A DNA stretch of 64,000 bases from Sodalis sp. dw_96 (GTDB lineage: Bacteria; Pseudomonadota; Gammaproteobacteria; Enterobacterales; Enterobacteriaceae). The translations under genes were made by a program, and so were the position numbers. Location: the NCBI RefSeq assembly GCF_018449575.1, contig NZ_JAAVUT010000003.1, positions 310,001 to 374,000 of the forward strand, written 5' to 3'. Of this stretch, positions 11,814 through 21,249 are shown one piece after another. The notes under the pieces are model-generated. The model was not told where the DNA came from, did no database searches, and saw nothing but the letters and a program-made list of their open reading frames with translations. Position 1 is the first letter of the stretch. Each line of letters begins with the position of its first letter.

Positions 11814-12791
11814 ATGAACGAAACGGCAAGCTGGCAGCCCAGCGCCTCCATCGCCAATTTATTAAAACGTGCGGCCATAATGGTGCGGATCCGGCAGTTT
11901 TTTACCGATCGCGGCTTACTGGAAGTGGAAACTCCCGCCATGAGCCAGGCGACGGTGACGGATGTGCATCTTTCGCCTTTCCAGACCCATTTTGTCGGGC
12001 CGGGAGCGGCGCAGGGCCTGACGCTCTACTTGATGACCAGTCCCGAATACCATATGAAACGCCTGCTGGCAGCCGGAAGCGGACCGATCTTTCAGATTGG
12101 CCGCAGTTTTCGTAATGAAGAGGCCGGTCGGCATCATAATCCCGAGTTCACCATGCTGGAGTGGTATCGGCCCCATTATGATATGTACCGGCTGATGAAC
12201 GAAGTGGACGATCTATTACAGCAAACGCTGGATTGCGATAGTGCCGAGACTGTCTCCTATCAGCAGGTCTTCATCCGGCATATCGGCATCGATCCCCTGT
12301 CGGCCGACAAGGCGCAGCTGTGCGACGCCGCGGCAAAACTTGATCTGGCGGATGTGTGCACGCCGGATGAGGATCGGGATACGCTGCTGCAAATGTTGTT
12401 CGCCATGGGCGTTGAGCCGCTTATCGGCCGCGATAAACCGACGTTTGTTTATCATTTTCCCGCCACCCAGGCGGCCCTGGCTGAAATCAGCTCCGAGGAT
12501 CACCGGGTCGCCGATCGTTTTGAGGCTTATTTTAAAGGGGTGGAACTGGCCAATGGCTTTCGGGAGTTAGCCGATGCCACTGAACAGCGCCAGCGTTTTG
12601 TGCAGGATAACCGTAAGCGGGCCGCCCTGTCATTGCCGGAACAGCCTATCGACGAGCACCTGCTGGCGGCCCTGACGCACGGCATCCCTGAATGCTCAGG
12701 GGTAGCGCTGGGTGTAGATCGGCTGGTGATGCTGGCGCTGAAGGCAGACAGCCTGGCGGATGTTATCGCTTTCCCGGTGGAGAGAGCCTGA
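11814..12791 (+). CDS. epmA: EF-P lysine ligase EpmA (PoxA/GenX)
   Basis: A class II LysRS-like enzyme without an anticodon domain that attaches (R)-beta-lysine to Lys34 of EF-P. The protein is 325 aa, beginning [12 protein letters not shown] at the ATG of 11814 with GGAGGG eight bases upstream; a start 21 bases earlier is open but lies before that ribosome-binding site. Class II motifs are visible: [20 protein letters not shown] (motif 2) and [15 protein letters not shown] (motif 3). In E. coli epmA is divergent from frdA; here frdCAB points towards it. Confidence 0.96.
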   Translation: MNETASWQPSASIANLLKRAAIMVRIRQFFTDRGLLEVETPAMSQATVTDVHLSPFQTHFVGPGAAQGLTLYLMTSPEYHMKRLLAAGSGPIFQIGRSFRNEEAGRHHNPEFTMLEWYRPHYDMYRLMNEVDDLLQQTLDCDSAETVSYQQVFIRHIGIDPLSADKAQLCDAAAKLDLADVCTPDEDRDTLLQMLFAMGVEPLIGRDKPTFVYHFPATQAALAEISSEDHRVADRFEAYFKGVELANGFRELADATEQRQRFVQDNRKRAALSLPEQPIDEHLLAALTHGIPECSGVALGVDRLVMLALKADSLADVIAFPVERA

Positions 12792-12797
12792 ACCCCC

Positions 12798-12955
12798 GCT
12801 GAACATCGGTTTCCAAGGTATAGGAGTCTTGAAACGTTGCTGAACATCGGTTTCCAACGGATAGGAGTCTTGAAACGTTGCTGAACATCGGTTTCCAACG
12901 GATAGGAGTCTTGAAACGTTGCTGAACATCGGTTTCCAATGGATAGGAGTCTTGA
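12798..12955 (+). repeat. 41-bp tandem repeat (three full units and one partial)
   Basis: Units begin GCTGAACATCGGTTTCCAA and start at 12798, 12839, 12880 and 12921; the fourth stops after 35 bases. Units two and three are identical; one and four differ by a few bases. The array starts seven bases after the epmA stop and lies between epmA and the convergent mscM. It has no spacers, so it is not CRISPR. Open frames on its minus strand are products of the repetition. Copy number probably varies between strains. The remainder of the 282-base gap shows nothing. Confidence 0.9.
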
Positions 12956-13073
12956 TGCACGGCTTCAAGCCGGTTTGGCGCCGGTGAGAACCGCTCTTGA
13001 ATCGTCGTTGACCGCAGATTTCCTCGCCGGTTTCCTTGCCGGTGATAAAGGCGGCTGGCGGCAGGGTTGATGG

Positions 13074-16000
13074 TTATTGCGAGCCGGCTTTGAATTCGGC
13101 GGGCCGTTTCAATACACCCATCCGGACCTGGAACGGCGGGAACGGCATTTCCAGGCCGTGTTCACGATACCCCTCCAAAATAAGCTGGTTAAGCTGATGC
13201 CGCAGCGGCATGCGATGGCCCATTTCCGCCGCGTGCACCCGCAGTTCAAACAGCATGATACCCTGTTGCAAATCCACTAAAAACGCCTCGGGCTGGGGAT
13301 TACTCAGCACCAGCGGGCAGCGTTGCGCCGCCTGTTTAAGCAGGAGAGTGACCGTTTCGCTGTCGGCATCCGCCGGGGCGGGGATGGTCAGCACAATGCG
13401 CGTCACCGAGTCCGACAAGGACCAGTTGATGAACTGCTCGGTGATAAAGGCCTTGTTGGGCACGATGATCTCTTTGCGATCCCAGTCGGTAATGGTGGTG
13501 GCGCGGGTATTGATGCGGGTGATGCTGCCGGTAAGTTCCCGGATGGTGACGGTATCGCCGATTCGGATGGGTTTCTCGAACAGGATCATCAGACCGGAGA
13601 TAAAATTGGCGAAGATCTCCTGCAGGCCGAAACCGAGTCCGACGCCCAGCGCCGCCACCAGCCACTGTAATTTCGCCCATTCAATGCCGACCCAGGAGAA
13701 ACCGATCACCCCGCCGATAAGCATCAGCAGATATTTAGTGACCGTGGTGATGGCGTAGCCGGTGCCGGGGGCTAAATCCAGATGCTGCAACAGCGCCAGC
13801 TCCAGCAGCGCCGGCAGGTTGCGCACCAGCTGCGCGGTGATGATAAGCACCAGCACCGCGATCAGCACTGACGCCAGGGTGATGGGCTGAATGCTTTCCA
13901 CGCCTTTGACGCTTGAGCTGACATCCCATAACCGGATATTTTCCAGGAAGCCGAATGCCGAATGGATTTCCGACCATAGCCATAACACCGAAATGAAGGC
14001 GATAAGGGTCAATATCGAACGCACCAGACGCAGAGACTGGGCGCTGATGGCGTCCAAATCCACTATCGGTTCGTCCACCTCGGCGGCGTCGTTTAGCTGA
14101 GAAGGGGACAAATCCTCTTCGTTGCGCGCCCGCTGCGCCAGGATTTCCGACCGGCGCTGCTTGGCCCGATCGAAGGCGATTCGGCGCCGCTGGATAAACA
14201 TCCACCGGCGAATGATATGGTAGACGACCAGCAATAAAAACCAAATGACCACCGAGGTCTCCAGTCGCGCGAGCAGCGCCTGGGCGGTGGACAGATGCCC
14301 GAGGCAGGCCGCCACCGCCGCCACCAGGGGCGCGCACTGCAGCAAATTCCACAGTGTCCGGTTCACCCCGTTATCCCCGGAGCCGGATTTATCCAGATAG
14401 AGGGGAATACCGGCCCGTTTGAAACTGTTGGTCACCATGCTCAGGGCTGCGCATAGCAATACAAAGCATACCCGGCCCAGGGTGCCGGAAAATTCCCGGT
14501 CATTGAGATTATCAAAGGTGATTAATGCCATGATAAGCGGCACGATAAGCCCGATGGACAGGCTGTAATAATGCATGGCCCGTGCCACCCTATGCACCGG
14601 CCAGCCAAGATGGGCAATGAATAAACCGCGTGGTTGGGCGAAGTGGGCGCTTACCATAAACAGCCATAAGACCGGGACGGTGGCCACTAGGCCGTCGCCC
14701 ACCGCCACCGCCACCGGATAGGGCCAGGCATGCTGTAACCCGTAACCCAGGGCGGCCCACAGCACCGGCAGGGGCAGCGCCATCACAATGGACCAGAATA
14801 CCGTGCGCAGGGTGAGATAAAAATAGTCCTGGTTGACCTTGCCCACCTTGCTGGCGGAGCGGTCCAGGAAGGCATGGTAGTGATGACGGGAGCTGACGCT
14901 GAACCCTACCAGCAATAGCGCGCAAAACAGCGGTATCAGGGTTTCCTGGCTGGTGAGCATCATAATGAACGCGTGGCTGAGCTGGGTGAAGGTATCCAGT
15001 GACAGCAAGCGCCTGAGATCCTGAGCCAGGTGCAGCGGAAAGGCGAGGCTCAGCGGGCTGACATCCGCCACCCAAAACAGATAGCGGTGGGCGGCTTCCC
15101 TGATTTCACTCATGGCGTCCACCAACTGGCCGTTGGCGACCTTCAGTTTGGTGAGTTCCAATATCTGGGTATCGTAGCCCGACAGCAGCGAGTTCAGCAA
15201 TTCCCGCTGGGTGCGCAGCTGCGCCGCAAAAATTCTGTTCTGCTCCGCGGTCAGCGGCTTGCCGTCGTCTTGCTTGCCCTGCGCCGGCTGCGGCAGCTTG
15301 TTCAGCAACTCCTCATAGTGCAGGCGGCTGACGCGCAGCTGCGCCATATCGCTGTCCAACTGCTGCGGTTTGGGTAAATCGGGCAAACGCGATATCTGGG
15401 CGCGTAACGTCTCACCCAGTGCCGGGGAATCCGCAATCCACTGCGCCTGTTCACGCAGGGTGTTCAGCGCTTGCCTGACCTGCAGGGTCTGGGTGGCGGC
15501 CTGGCGCTGCTGCGAGGCGATAAGATCCATGCGTTGGGCCTGCTCATTGAGCGCAACGGACAATTCGCGATTGATTTGCAACTGGCTGCTGATGGCCTGG
15601 GGTAAATCACCACTCTGTCCGGCCAGAAGTTCGGTGCGCTCCAGCGCCCGTTCCGCTTCCTGCTGGCGCAACGCGTTTAGCCGGTTGCGCAGCGCCTGTA
15701 AATACAGATCGACGCCGTCATGGCGTTTTTTCAGCACATCCGTGCGCAGGCGCGACAATTCCTGCCGGTTATTGGCGCTTAACTGCGCCAGCTCCAGTTC
15801 ATCCACCCGGGCGCGCCGGGCGGCGGCTTCCGCCTGAAGTCTTCGGTTTTCCGCCCGTGCCGGCGGGGATGACGGGGTGCTGTTTTGTGATTGAAGACGA
15901 TGTTCGGCCTCTCGCAAGATTCTTCGCGCCGCCATTTGCTGTTGAGGCAGGTGGTTCAACGACTCGCTGATATCCCGCGCCTGTTCCTGCTCCAGCTGCA

Positions 16001-16376
16001 ATTGACGGCTCAGCTCCAGCAGCTGGCTGCCGGTTTGCACGATTTGCTGTTCCAGTTCGCCGGCGGTGAGTTTGCCGTTGACCTCGGCGGCCTTACCCTG
16101 TTCCCCCGCCAGCTGTTTTCGCAGCGCGGCGGTAAGTTGGGGAAAATCGTCAATGGCTTTCTGATATTGCCGGCCGCGCTCGGCGGCGGCCTTGCCTTCG
16201 GTGATGAAGTTCAGCGTGCTTTGCAGGGATTCGACGATATCCGCCTGGTGGGGGGCGGTTTTATTGGATTCAGCCTGCTGCAGCTCTTTTCTGACCTGCG
16301 CTTCGTCAGGGAAGGCGGCGGCAAAAAGCGGGGCTGAAAGCATCCACCCCAGCATGACGAGAATGATTAGACGCAC
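13074..16376 (-). CDS. mscM: Miniconductance mechanosensitive channel MscM (YjeP)
   Basis: Large MscS-family channel of the inner membrane that opens on osmotic downshock. The protein is 1100 aa with the start at the GTG of 16376 (AGGAGG eight bases upstream); the frame extends 36 codons further but into psd. In order it has a signal peptide, a long periplasmic coiled-coil region rich in Gln/Arg (about residues 20-460), a multi-helix membrane region (about 480-900), then the MscS core with LGVGLGFGLQEIFANFISG and a beta domain (IRIGDTVTI). It is downstream of psd, as in E. coli. Confidence 0.94.
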   Translation of the reverse strand: MRLIILVMLGWMLSAPLFAAAFPDEAQVRKELQQAESNKTAPHQADIVESLQSTLNFITEGKAAAERGRQYQKAIDDFPQLTAALRKQLAGEQGKAAEVNGKLTAGELEQQIVQTGSQLLELSRQLQLEQEQARDISESLNHLPQQQMAARRILREAEHRLQSQNSTPSSPPARAENRRLQAEAAARRARVDELELAQLSANNRQELSRLRTDVLKKRHDGVDLYLQALRNRLNALRQQEAERALERTELLAGQSGDLPQAISSQLQINRELSVALNEQAQRMDLIASQQRQAATQTLQVRQALNTLREQAQWIADSPALGETLRAQISRLPDLPKPQQLDSDMAQLRVSRLHYEELLNKLPQPAQGKQDDGKPLTAEQNRIFAAQLRTQRELLNSLLSGYDTQILELTKLKVANGQLVDAMSEIREAAHRYLFWVADVSPLSLAFPLHLAQDLRRLLSLDTFTQLSHAFIMMLTSQETLIPLFCALLLVGFSVSSRHHYHAFLDRSASKVGKVNQDYFYLTLRTVFWSIVMALPLPVLWAALGYGLQHAWPYPVAVAVGDGLVATVPVLWLFMVSAHFAQPRGLFIAHLGWPVHRVARAMHYYSLSIGLIVPLIMALITFDNLNDREFSGTLGRVCFVLLCAALSMVTNSFKRAGIPLYLDKSGSGDNGVNRTLWNLLQCAPLVAAVAACLGHLSTAQALLARLETSVVIWFLLLVVYHIIRRWMFIQRRRIAFDRAKQRRSEILAQRARNEEDLSPSQLNDAAEVDEPIVDLDAISAQSLRLVRSILTLIAFISVLWLWSEIHSAFGFLENIRLWDVSSSVKGVESIQPITLASVLIAVLVLIITAQLVRNLPALLELALLQHLDLAPGTGYAITTVTKYLLMLIGGVIGFSWVGIEWAKLQWLVAALGVGLGFGLQEIFANFISGLMILFEKPIRIGDTVTIRELTGSITRINTRATTITDWDRKEIIVPNKAFITEQFINWSLSDSVTRIVLTIPAPADADSETVTLLLKQAAQRCPLVLSNPQPEAFLVDLQQGIMLFELRVHAAEMGHRMPLRHQLNQLILEGYREHGLEMPFPPFQVRMGVLKRPAEFKAGSQ

Positions 16377-16407
16377 GCTTTTTCCCTCCTGGAACCTGCA
16401 GGGCAAC

Positions 16408-17298
16408 TCAGGGCCGCGGATTTTCGGCCTGGTGCGGGATGCCGTCGGCCAGACGCTCGCCGACGCGGGTGACGGCCCGGGCATGCAGACGATCGTTAAG
16501 CGTCACGCCGCCCTTGGCGAACAGATTGACCACGGTGGAACCCAGCTTGAAACGGCCCATCTCCAGGCCTTTCAGCAGGACAACCGCGCTGTCGTCGTTT
16601 GCCTGCGGGAAACGCCAGCGCTTGATGATGCCCTCCCGCGGCGGGGTGACGGTGCCGGACCAGACGGTCTCGATGCTGCCGACAATGGTGGCGCCCACCA
16701 GGATTTGCGCCATCGGCCCGAAATCGGTGGAGAACACACAAATGAGCCGTTCATTACGGGCGAATAAATTCGGGATCGAAGCCGCCGTCAGCGGATTCAC
16801 GGAAAACAGCTCGCCAGGCACATAAATCATCTCCCGCAGAATGCCGTTGCAGGGCATATGCACCCGATGATAATCCCTCGGGGCGAGATAGGTGGTGACA
16901 AAGGTCCCGTCGCGGAATTCTTCCATTAACCGCTCGTTGCCGGCCAACAGCGCTTCCAAGGTATAATCGTGACCCTTGGCCTGGAATATGCGGTCGTCCA
17001 GGATCGGGCCGGACTGGGAAATGATACCGTCCGCCGGCATCACCAGGACATTCGGGTCCGCATCGATAGGCCGCGCGTCGTCCCGCAGCGGGCGCACGAA
17101 AAACGCGTTAAAGGTTGGGTAAGCCGAGAGTTCCGGTTGCTGCGCTTCCTGCATGTCCACCCGGTAGTAACGCACGAACAGGCTGATGACCATCTTGGTC
17201 AGCCAGCCGCCCCGGTAATCCGCCGCCCGTCCGGCCAGTTGAGTCAGGGCGGTTTTCGGCAGTAAATATTGCAATGCTATTTTCATCCTATCCAGCAC
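16408..17298 (-). CDS. psd: Phosphatidylserine decarboxylase proenzyme
   Basis: Makes phosphatidylethanolamine at the inner membrane. The protein is 296 aa, starting at GTG 17298 (aligned with E. coli Met1). Self-cleavage to the pyruvoyl enzyme is expected at the LGST motif in [11 protein letters not shown] (about residues 252-255). Catalytic-region motifs MPADG and the DYHRVHMP histidines are present. The tail after LGST is about 40 residues, shorter than the E. coli tail (322 aa in total), a difference in the non-conserved end. It lies between rsgA and mscM. Confidence 0.96.
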   Translation of the reverse strand: MLDRMKIALQYLLPKTALTQLAGRAADYRGGWLTKMVISLFVRYYRVDMQEAQQPELSAYPTFNAFFVRPLRDDARPIDADPNVLVMPADGIISQSGPILDDRIFQAKGHDYTLEALLAGNERLMEEFRDGTFVTTYLAPRDYHRVHMPCNGILREMIYVPGELFSVNPLTAASIPNLFARNERLICVFSTDFGPMAQILVGATIVGSIETVWSGTVTPPREGIIKRWRFPQANDDSAVVLLKGLEMGRFKLGSTVVNLFAKGGVTLNDRLHARAVTRVGERLADGIPHQAENPRP

Positions 17299-17366
17299 GT
17301 AAAACCTCGTACATAAGCGGTTGACACAAAAAAGAGGAAAAAGTGTACTGGCGGCAAGGATAAAGG

Positions 17367-18413
17367 TCAGTGATCGGTTTCGGAAAAGGATTTACGCGTC
17401 TTTACCTGCGACATGCTTTCCAGTATCTGGTGATAATTATCGAAACGCACCGCCGATATTTCCCCCGCATCCACGGCGGCGCGAATGGCGCAGCCAGGAT
17501 CGGTATTATGGCGACAGTCACGAAATTTACAACTGCCTAAATACTCCCTGAATTCGACAAAGCCCCGGGTGATTTGTTCCGGTTCCAAATGCCATAAACC
17601 GAATTCACGCACCCCGGGGGAATCGATGAGCAGGCCGCCGTGCTTGAAATGGTACATGCGCGCGGCGGTGGTGGTGTGCTGTCCGAGACCGGAGTTGTCG
17701 GAGACATTATTGACGACGATGGGGGCCAGTTCGTCGGGGAGCAGGGCGTTTAACAGGCTGGACTTGCCCACCCCGGACTGGCCTGCGAAGATGCTGATGC
17801 GATCCGTCAGCGCGGTCTTGAACTCTTCCATGCCCTCCAGGGTTTGGCTGGAAACCATAATGACCCGATAACCGATGCGGCTGTAGACTTCCATGGTCTT
17901 ATCCACCCATGAACGGGCTTCTTCATCCAGCAAGTCTATCTTATTCAATACGATGAGCGGTTCCACCTCCACCGTTTCGCAGGCCACCAGGTAACGATCG
18001 ATGATATTCACCGATAATTCCGGCAGGATCGCCGAGACGATAACGATTTGATCCATATTCGCCGCGATGGGTTTGACCCCGTCGTAAAAGTCGGGGCGGG
18101 TGAGCACCGAGGTACGGGGATGAACCGCTTCGACGATACCGCTGATGCCCGCCAGCGCTTCGGTGCCGGGTCGCCATACCACGCGATCGCCGGTGACCAG
18201 CGAGGTGAGGGTGCGGCGGATATTACAGCGATGCAGGCTGCCCTCGGCGGATTCCACGTCGGCGTGCATACCGAAGCGGCTGATCACAATGCCTTCCTGG
18301 GCCTCCCCCAGCAGCGCGTCATCCACATCGACGCCGCGGTCTTTTTTCAGGCGACGCTGATGGTTAGCCTGTACGCGGCGTTGCTGGCCTTTGGACAGTT
18401 TATTTTTGCTCAC
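17367..18413 (-). CDS. rsgA: Small-subunit ribosome biogenesis GTPase RsgA
   Basis: Circularly permuted GTPase acting late in 30S maturation. The protein is 348 aa. The basic N-terminus [14 protein letters not shown] is followed by an OB domain, then the G motifs in permuted order: G4 (LNKIDLLD), then G1 ([12 protein letters not shown]), then G3 ([10 protein letters not shown]). A C-terminal zinc site lies in [14 protein letters not shown]. Divergent from orn and upstream of psd. Confidence 0.97.
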   Translation of the reverse strand: MSKNKLSKGQQRRVQANHQRRLKKDRGVDVDDALLGEAQEGIVISRFGMHADVESAEGSLHRCNIRRTLTSLVTGDRVVWRPGTEALAGISGIVEAVHPRTSVLTRPDFYDGVKPIAANMDQIVIVSAILPELSVNIIDRYLVACETVEVEPLIVLNKIDLLDEEARSWVDKTMEVYSRIGYRVIMVSSQTLEGMEEFKTALTDRISIFAGQSGVGKSSLLNALLPDELAPIVVNNVSDNSGLGQHTTTAARMYHFKHGGLLIDSPGVREFGLWHLEPEQITRGFVEFREYLGSCKFRDCRHNTDPGCAIRAAVDAGEISAVRFDNYHQILESMSQVKTRKSFSETDH

Positions 18414-18516
18414 TGCGCCTCACTTGTAGCACATGGATCGCCTGGGGCGACTAAAACGTCTATGATACACAGTATTCTATCAGATACGCCGTAAAACCCT
18501 TTACATCGAGAAAAAC

Positions 18517-19062
18517 ATGTCGGTAAACGAGAACAGCCTAATATGGATCGACCTGGAAATGACCGGCCTGGATCCGGAACGCGATCGCATCATTGAAATC
18601 GCCACCCTGGTGACGGACGCCAACCTGACAGTCCTGGCGGAAGGTCCGGTTCTGGCGGTGCACCAGTCCGATGAACAACTGGCGCTGATGGACGAATGGA
18701 ACGTCCGCACCCATAGCGCCAGCGGGCTGGTGGACCGGGTCAAGGCCAGCACCATTGATGAAGACGCCGCGGTGGAGCAAACCCTGGAATTCCTGCGCCA
18801 ATGGGTGCCGGAAGGTAAATCACCCATTTGCGGCAACAGCATCGGCCAGGATCGCCGTTTCCTGTTTCGCTATATGCCGGCGCTGGAAGCTTATTTCCAC
18901 TACCGTTATCTGGATGTCAGTACGCTTAAGGAGCTGGCGCGCCGCTGGAAACCTGAGATACTGGAAGGCTTGAGCAAAAATAGTACCCACCAGGCCCTGG
19001 ACGATATCCGGGAGTCGGTGGCGGAATTAGCCTATTACCGCGAGCATTTCATCCGGCTATGA
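18517..19062 (+). CDS. orn: Oligoribonuclease
   Basis: 3'-5' exoribonuclease (DEDDh family) that degrades RNA dinucleotides, including linear pGpG, to mononucleotides. The protein is 181 aa, the standard length. Exo [16 protein letters not shown] gives the first Asp and Glu, [10 protein letters not shown] gives exo II, and [10 protein letters not shown] gives the exo III His and Asp. The tRNA-Gly promoter follows 95 bases after its stop, marking the left end of the conserved block before the island. Confidence 0.98.
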   Translation: MSVNENSLIWIDLEMTGLDPERDRIIEIATLVTDANLTVLAEGPVLAVHQSDEQLALMDEWNVRTHSASGLVDRVKASTIDEDAAVEQTLEFLRQWVPEGKSPICGNSIGQDRRFLFRYMPALEAYFHYRYLDVSTLKELARRWKPEILEGLSKNSTHQALDDIRESVAELAYYREHFIRL

Positions 19063-19156
19063 TCGGTGCGAGCCCCTCCCGGCGCCGGGAAAACCAGCAC
19101 ATCGATGATTAAATAATCAATCAAACGAAAAGAAGGAATTTTTGGCGCTCGGGGGC

Positions 19157-19192
19157 TTGCGGTGAAAATGTTTTCTCGTATAATGCGCTCCC
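19157..19192 (+). promoter_or_regulatory. Stable-RNA promoter of the first tRNA-Gly
   Basis: A -35 TTGCGG (19157-19162), 16-base spacer and perfect -10 TATAAT (19179-19184), then a GC-rich discriminator (GCGCTCCCC). This is the arrangement expected of a growth-rate-controlled, stringent promoter. No comparable promoter is visible before the second tRNA copy. Confidence 0.8.
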
Positions 19193-19225
19193 CATACCGA
19201 TAACGTTTTTAACGCTATCGGCAAA

Positions 19226-19300
19226 GCGGGAATAGCTCAGTGGTAGAGCACAACCTTGCCAAGGTTGGGGTCGCGAGTTCGAGCCTCGTTTCCCGCTCCA
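19226..19300 (+). tRNA. glyV: tRNA-Gly (anticodon GCC), copy 1
   Basis: A 75-nt cloverleaf from GCGGGAATAG to the encoded CCA end (CTCCA). The acceptor stem GCGGGAA/TTCCCGC is complete, the anticodon stem-loop is ACCTTGCCAAGGT with anticodon GCC, and the T arm is CGAGTTCGAGCCTCG. In E. coli glyV, glyX and glyY stand in tandem at this place. Here a second identical copy lies 3.3 kb downstream. Confidence 0.97.
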
Positions 19301-19347
19301 AATTAAGCACTGCGGGGTTACATGACATTCCGCGGTACATTGAAATC

Positions 19348-19368
19348 AGGACCTTCGGGTCCTTTTTT
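19348..19368 (+). terminator. Rho-independent terminator after tRNA-Gly copy 1
   Basis: AGGACC-TTCG-GGTCCT stem with a stable tetraloop followed by a run of Ts, 47 bases after the tRNA. Confidence 0.9.
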
Positions 19369-19524
19369 CGTTTCAGCGGCCGGGAAGGATTGTCAGCGCC
19401 AGGCGAGCCATCGTTTCGGCCAGGGTTGCGGCGCAAGCCTGCGGGATGCCGAGTGCCTGGACGCGCTGATCCAACTGCTGTTCAAGTTAGCTGCGTTTAA
19501 CATTCCTGTTCATATAGATTCGTT

Positions 19525-19726
19525 CTAAATCTTCGGTTGTGCCCGATAGTGGTTCAGAAAGATAGCCACTGCTTCGTCAATCACGGCCTGCCGTTCCGCT
19601 TGAGTGAACGTCTCCTCATGGCCCAGCACCCTTATCCACAGCAGCGGCTCATCGATGAGACCCAGGAACTGACGTGCCGCGCGCTCGCCGTTCTTGATGA
19701 CCAGCGTGCCGAGTTCGCCTTGCTTC
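19525..19726 (-). pseudogene. C-terminal remnant of a TetR-family regulator
   Basis: About 65 codons reading leftwards to a TAG at 19525, including LVIKNGERAARQFLGLIDEP and a helical end resembling the ligand-binding C-terminus of TetR/AcrR regulators. The DNA-binding N-terminus is missing, and the frame runs into the SDR remnant on the other strand. The layout is that of a divergent tetR-SDR pair that lost its middle. The family call rests on short sequence. Confidence 0.5.
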
Positions 19727-19999
19727 TCGAATTACGCCGCGAGCAAGGCCGGCCTGATCGGTCTGGCGCACTACTACGCGGCCGCGCTGGCCAAGGAAGG
19801 CATCACCTCCAACGCGATTGCGCCGGCGTTGATCGAGACGGAGATGCTCAAAGGCAACCCGGCCATCAAGCCGACGCTTATCCCCCTCGGCCGTTTCGGC
19901 CAGACCGACGAAGTGTCTTCTGTGGTCGTCATGCTGGCCGGCAATGGCTATATCACCGGCCAGACCATCAATGTTAATGGCGGCTGGTACATGTGCTAG
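19727..19999 (+). pseudogene. C-terminal remnant of a short-chain dehydrogenase/reductase
   Basis: About 90 codons starting within the active site: YAASKAGLIGLAHYYAAALA carries the YxxxK pair, then the region after it and the usual end GYITGQTINVNGGWYMC. The Rossmann N-terminal half (TGxxxGxG, NNAG) is absent and replaced by the reverse-strand TetR remnant. No start codon belongs to this gene; Met codons upstream are in foreign sequence. Presumed inactive. Confidence 0.8.
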
Positions 20000-20012
20000 G
20001 GGATAAATTTTC

Positions 20013-20432
20013 ATGAAAACAGAGCTTCAACTGGATTACGCCGACGCAAGATCGATTGCCGATGCCTGTGGAAACGAATCAATCAGGACGGATGTCCCGG
20101 TCAGTATCGCCGTACTGGACCCAGCGGGCCATCTCCTGCTGATGGTCCGGTTCGACGGCGCCTCGTTCCAGACCCCCGAGGTGGCGCGGGGCAAAGCATT
20201 GACTTCGGTGATGATGAGAAAGTCCAGCAAGGCGATTGAAGACGCCACGCTCTCTCGTCCAACCTTGGGGACGTTCAATGATGGCCGCCTGCCGATTCAA
20301 GGGGGAATGCCGATATTTGCCAACGGTGTCTGCATTGGTGCGGTCGGTGTCTCGGGAGGCACCCCTGAACAGGACGAGTCCATCGCACAGGCCGGGGTGG
20401 ATGCGTTTAGCCGTGACAACGGGGCGGCCTAG
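20013..20432 (+). CDS. GlcG/HbpS family haem-binding-like protein (DUF336)
   Basis: A 139-aa protein. The motifs VSIAVLDPAGHLLLMVRFDGA, a segment on bringing substrates (TPEVARGKALTSVMM) and the C-terminal GxxIGAVGVSGGTPEQDE are those of GlcG/HbpS proteins, some of which bind or break down haem or corrinoid; many members sit with oxidoreductases and their role is unknown. It begins 13 bases after the broken SDR and was probably its operon partner. The stop codon and frame are intact. Confidence 0.8.
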   Translation: MKTELQLDYADARSIADACGNESIRTDVPVSIAVLDPAGHLLLMVRFDGASFQTPEVARGKALTSVMMRKSSKAIEDATLSRPTLGTFNDGRLPIQGGMPIFANGVCIGAVGVSGGTPEQDESIAQAGVDAFSRDNGAA

Positions 20433-20495
20433 CACGCCAATATCAATGTAAATTGTGGGCGGTGGCGGGACGATGAGACCTGTCCTCCGCGTATA

Positions 20496-21077
20496 TTAAC
20501 CTGGCCACGCCTTCAGCGCCCTGGCGACGGTGCGATAAAGGTCGTCCCGGGTCGCGCCGGACTGCGCATCGAACGCCATCCCCCAGCCCACCACCATAAT
20601 AAACCGCGCGAGCTCGTCCGGATCCTGATCCTCCGGCAGATCGCCGCTTGCCCGGGCCTGTTGAAACCGCTCGCGTAACCTTGCCCGGCGGGCCTCGCGT
20701 ATTGACGAGAGCTCCCGACGTACCGGACCCGAATCATCAAAACAGGGCAATGAGCAATTTACGCTAAGACAGCCGGGCGGGCATGCCGGATCGGTATAAA
20801 GATCCGCCATCCGGTACAGTATATGCTCCGCGACACCGAGGGCGGTGGGCTGACTCAAGGCCTCTTCCGCATAGCCAAGACGGATTTTTGCATAGCGTTC
20901 CAGGACCGTCTTGAACAGGCCGTCCTTACTGCCGAAGGCAAAGTAGAAGCTGGGGGGCGTAATGCCCATCGCTTTGGTCAGGTCAGCCAGGGATGTCCGT
21001 TCGTAACCTTTGCGCCAGAAAAGCTCGGTTGCCGCCTCAATTGCCTTATCGACGTCGAATACTCGCGCGCGCCCCAT
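20496..21077 (-). CDS. TetR/AcrR-family transcriptional regulator
   Basis: A 193-aa repressor-type protein. The N-terminal helix-turn-helix (TSLADLTKAMGITPPSFYF, about residues 28-46) is followed by SKDGLF and a helical ligand domain with several cysteines (CPPGCLSVNCSLPC). It is divergent from the aldo/keto reductase, and a 26-bp perfect palindrome over that gene's promoter is its likely operator. The effector is unknown. Confidence 0.9.
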   Translation of the reverse strand: MGRARVFDVDKAIEAATELFWRKGYERTSLADLTKAMGITPPSFYFAFGSKDGLFKTVLERYAKIRLGYAEEALSQPTALGVAEHILYRMADLYTDPACPPGCLSVNCSLPCFDDSGPVRRELSSIREARRARLRERFQQARASGDLPEDQDPDELARFIMVVGWGMAFDAQSGATRDDLYRTVARALKAWPG

Positions 21078-21133
21078 TTGCCGCTTACCCCACCCTGCAT
21101 AGTTTCACATTATAGCGATCATTATACATCATC

Positions 21134-21176
21134 TTGACAAGACCTGATATCGTAATATAGTGATCACTATATTACG
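21134..21176 (+). promoter_or_regulatory. Aldo/keto reductase promoter overlapped by a 26-bp palindrome
   Basis: A -35 TTGACA (21134-21139), 16-base spacer and -10 TATAGT (21156-21161). The perfect palindrome CGTAATATAGTGA/TCACTATATTACG (21151-21176) covers the -10, so a bound repressor would block RNA polymerase. It lies in the tetR-AKR gap, the natural place for the TetR operator. Confidence 0.75.
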
Positions 21177-21249
21177 GTTGGTTCACACATTTACCCGACC
21201 GGGGGAGGTTGGCAACGGCTGACCTGTCTTCAGCAACCATGGAGTCAAT

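Noticed and set aside
12798-12955. CRISPR array
   Set aside because: Units are head-to-tail without spacers and no cas genes are present.
12763-12960. Repeat protein encoded on the minus strand of the 41-bp array
   Set aside because: The array is open in several frames only because it is repetitive; there is no ribosome-binding site and it overlaps the epmA end.
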